A stretch of DNA of 5,894 bases from an uncultured Eubacteriales bacterium. GTDB taxonomy: Bacteria > Bacillota > Clostridia > Oscillospirales > Acutalibacteraceae. Below, in pieces: positions 4,864-5,894 of this stretch. The stretch is taken from assembly GCA_900313125.1 (NCBI GenBank), contig OMPZ01000002.1, forward strand, positions 1 through 5,894, written 5' to 3'. The notes beneath the pieces are model-generated. The model did no database searches, was not told the DNA's origin, and saw only the letters and a list, made by a program, of their open reading frames with translations. The translations under genes were made by a program, and so were the position numbers. Each line of letters starts with the position of its first letter. Position 1 is the first letter of the stretch.

Positions 4864-5894
4864 GAAAACAAAGACGTAATTTTCGGAATTAACGGTCCTG
4901 TCGTTACCGTTAAGGGCAGCCGCAGCTTTTCGATGATGGAGATGGTCTACGTCGGCGACAAAAAGCTCGTAGGCGAGGTCATCAGGCTCTCAAACGACGA
5001 AACGACGATACAGGTCTATGAGGAGACGACAGGTTTGCGCCCCGGCGATATCGTTACCGGCACGGGCGCGCCGATGAACGTTATTCTCGGACCGGGTATA
5101 ATGGACAATATTTTCGACGGCATCGAGCGTCCTCTCGCGGCTATCGAGGAGACTACCGGCAGCGTGTTCATCTCGCGCGGCGTTTCCGTATCCTCGCTCG
5201 ACGAGAAGAAAAAATGGGACGTACATATCACCGTCAAGAAGGGCGACACTCTTTCGGGCGGCGACATTTACGCTACTCTCCCCGAGACGCGCATCATCGA
5301 GCACAGAGTTCTCGTGCCGCCTGCCCTTTCGGGCGAGGTCATCAAGACGATGCCCGACGGCAAGTACACGATAAACGATACCGTTGTTGTCATCAAGGAC
5401 AAAAACGGCGTAACTCACGACCTTACGCTCTGCCAGAAGTGGCCTATCAAGACGCCGCGCCCCGTTAAGGCAAAGCTCCCTGCCGACATTCCGCTCATCA
5501 CCGGTCAAAGAGTTATCGACACGCTGCTGCCTATCTCAAAGGGCGGCACGGCGGCTATCCCGGGCGGCTTCGGCGCGGGCAAAACAATGACGCAGCACCA
5601 GCTTGCGAAGTGGTGCGACGCCGATATCATCATCTACATCGGCTGCGGCGAGCGCGGCAACGAGATGAGCCAGGTGCTCCAGGAGTTCAAGGAGCTTATC
5701 GACCCGAAGTCCGGCAGACCTATGACCGACAGAACGGTGCTCATCGCGAACACCTCGAATATGCCCGTTGCGGCTCGTGAAGCGTCGATCTACACGGGCA
5801 TCACGCTCGCGGAGTACTACCGCGACATGGGCTACCACTGCGCTATCATGGCGGATTCCACGTCCAGATGGGCGGAAGCCCTTCGTGAGATATC
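4861..5894 (+). CDS. ntpA: V/A-type ATPase catalytic subunit A (3' partial)
   Basis: The first 344 codons of the catalytic nucleotide-binding subunit are present; the family is usually about 580-600 aa, so roughly 40% lies beyond the right edge. Translation starts at TTG 4861. Domains seen in order are the N-terminal beta-barrel (about 1-70), containing IFGINGPVVTVKG; the bulge or non-homologous region special to A subunits (about 110-190, with HRVLVPPALSGEV); then the nucleotide-binding domain. The P-loop is GGFGAGKT (235-242), with Lys241 and Thr242 for phosphate and Mg2+. Next come GCGERGNEM (261-269), with the likely catalytic Glu264, the ANTSNMPVAAREASIYTG region (296-313), and the Walker B element with AIMADSTSRWAEALRE (328-343), Asp332 included. 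The intact catalytic residues and the bulge distinguish it from subunit B and from F-type alpha and beta. The gene should be followed by ntpB and ntpD. No stop or frameshift occurs within the visible part. Confidence 0.97.
   Translation, partial: MENKDVIFGINGPVVTVKGSRSFSMMEMVYVGDKKLVGEVIRLSNDETTIQVYEETTGLRPGDIVTGTGAPMNVILGPGIMDNIFDGIERPLAAIEETTGSVFISRGVSVSSLDEKKKWDVHITVKKGDTLSGGDIYATLPETRIIEHRVLVPPALSGEVIKTMPDGKYTINDTVVVIKDKNGVTHDLTLCQKWPIKTPRPVKAKLPADIPLITGQRVIDTLLPISKGGTAAIPGGFGAGKTMTQHQLAKWCDADIIIYIGCGERGNEMSQVLQEFKELIDPKSGRPMTDRTVLIANTSNMPVAAREASIYTGITLAEYYRDMGYHCAIMADSTSRWAEALREI

Noticed and set aside
5575..5586. P-loop of subunit A reads GGFGAGKT rather than the common GPFGSGKT
   Set aside because: The Gly, Lys and Thr that matter are intact, and Ala for Ser at this place is a conservative change, so I do not treat it as unusual.
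1..5894. Search for mobile elements, CRISPR repeats, tRNA or rRNA genes and toxin-antitoxin pairs
   Set aside because: Nothing was seen. The coding genes fill nearly all of the window and all belong to, or fit, one ATPase operon.

Overview
The window is a single co-directional (+ strand) stretch of a bacterial V/A-type (vacuolar/archaeal-type) ATPase operon. Readable genes, in order: the end of a small charged coiled-coil gene (probable peripheral-stalk subunit G/H), then subunits C (ntpC), I (ntpI), K (ntpK, the c-ring proteolipid), F (ntpG in Enterococcus hirae nomenclature), E (ntpE), and the first 344 codons of the catalytic subunit A (ntpA), which runs off the right edge. Subunits B and D would be expected just downstream. 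All complete genes are intact, with no frameshift, insertion sequence, tRNA, rRNA or CRISPR array.

The organism is most likely a moderately GC-rich member of the Clostridia, perhaps Ruminococcaceae/Oscillospiraceae. This is inferred from strong purine-rich Shine-Dalgarno sites, use of TTG start codons, the V-type rather than F-type enzyme, the c-subunit style with an extra N-terminal hydrophobic hairpin, and the C-I-K-F-E-A gene order. No taxonomic marker gene is present.

Layout: 1-303 coiled-coil protein; 304-387 spacer with a near-perfect GC-rich hairpin resembling an intrinsic terminator or attenuator; 388-1425 ntpC; 1463-3412 ntpI (TTG start); 3413-3465 AT-rich spacer with a small hairpin touching a strong ribosome binding site; 3466-3891 ntpK; 3909-4223 subunit F; 4251-4844 ntpE; 4861 to the end ntpA (TTG start). 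Gaps after ntpC are 16-53 nt, as expected for one transcription unit. No stretch longer than 84 bases lacks a gene.

Together the products build one rotary machine. A (with B downstream) hydrolyses or makes ATP. F (with D) is the central rotor shaft, and C couples that shaft to the K ring. I forms the ion half-channels against the K ring, and E with the G/H-like protein forms the peripheral stalks.

I do not see an undescribed system here. The most interesting details are: the unusual two-part K subunit with a signal-peptidase-like site between its halves; lack of the usual Na+ ligands in K, pointing to proton coupling; a codon-usage shift in ntpK; an identical ATGATTG start architecture in ntpI and ntpA; and the terminator-like hairpin between the first gene and ntpC.
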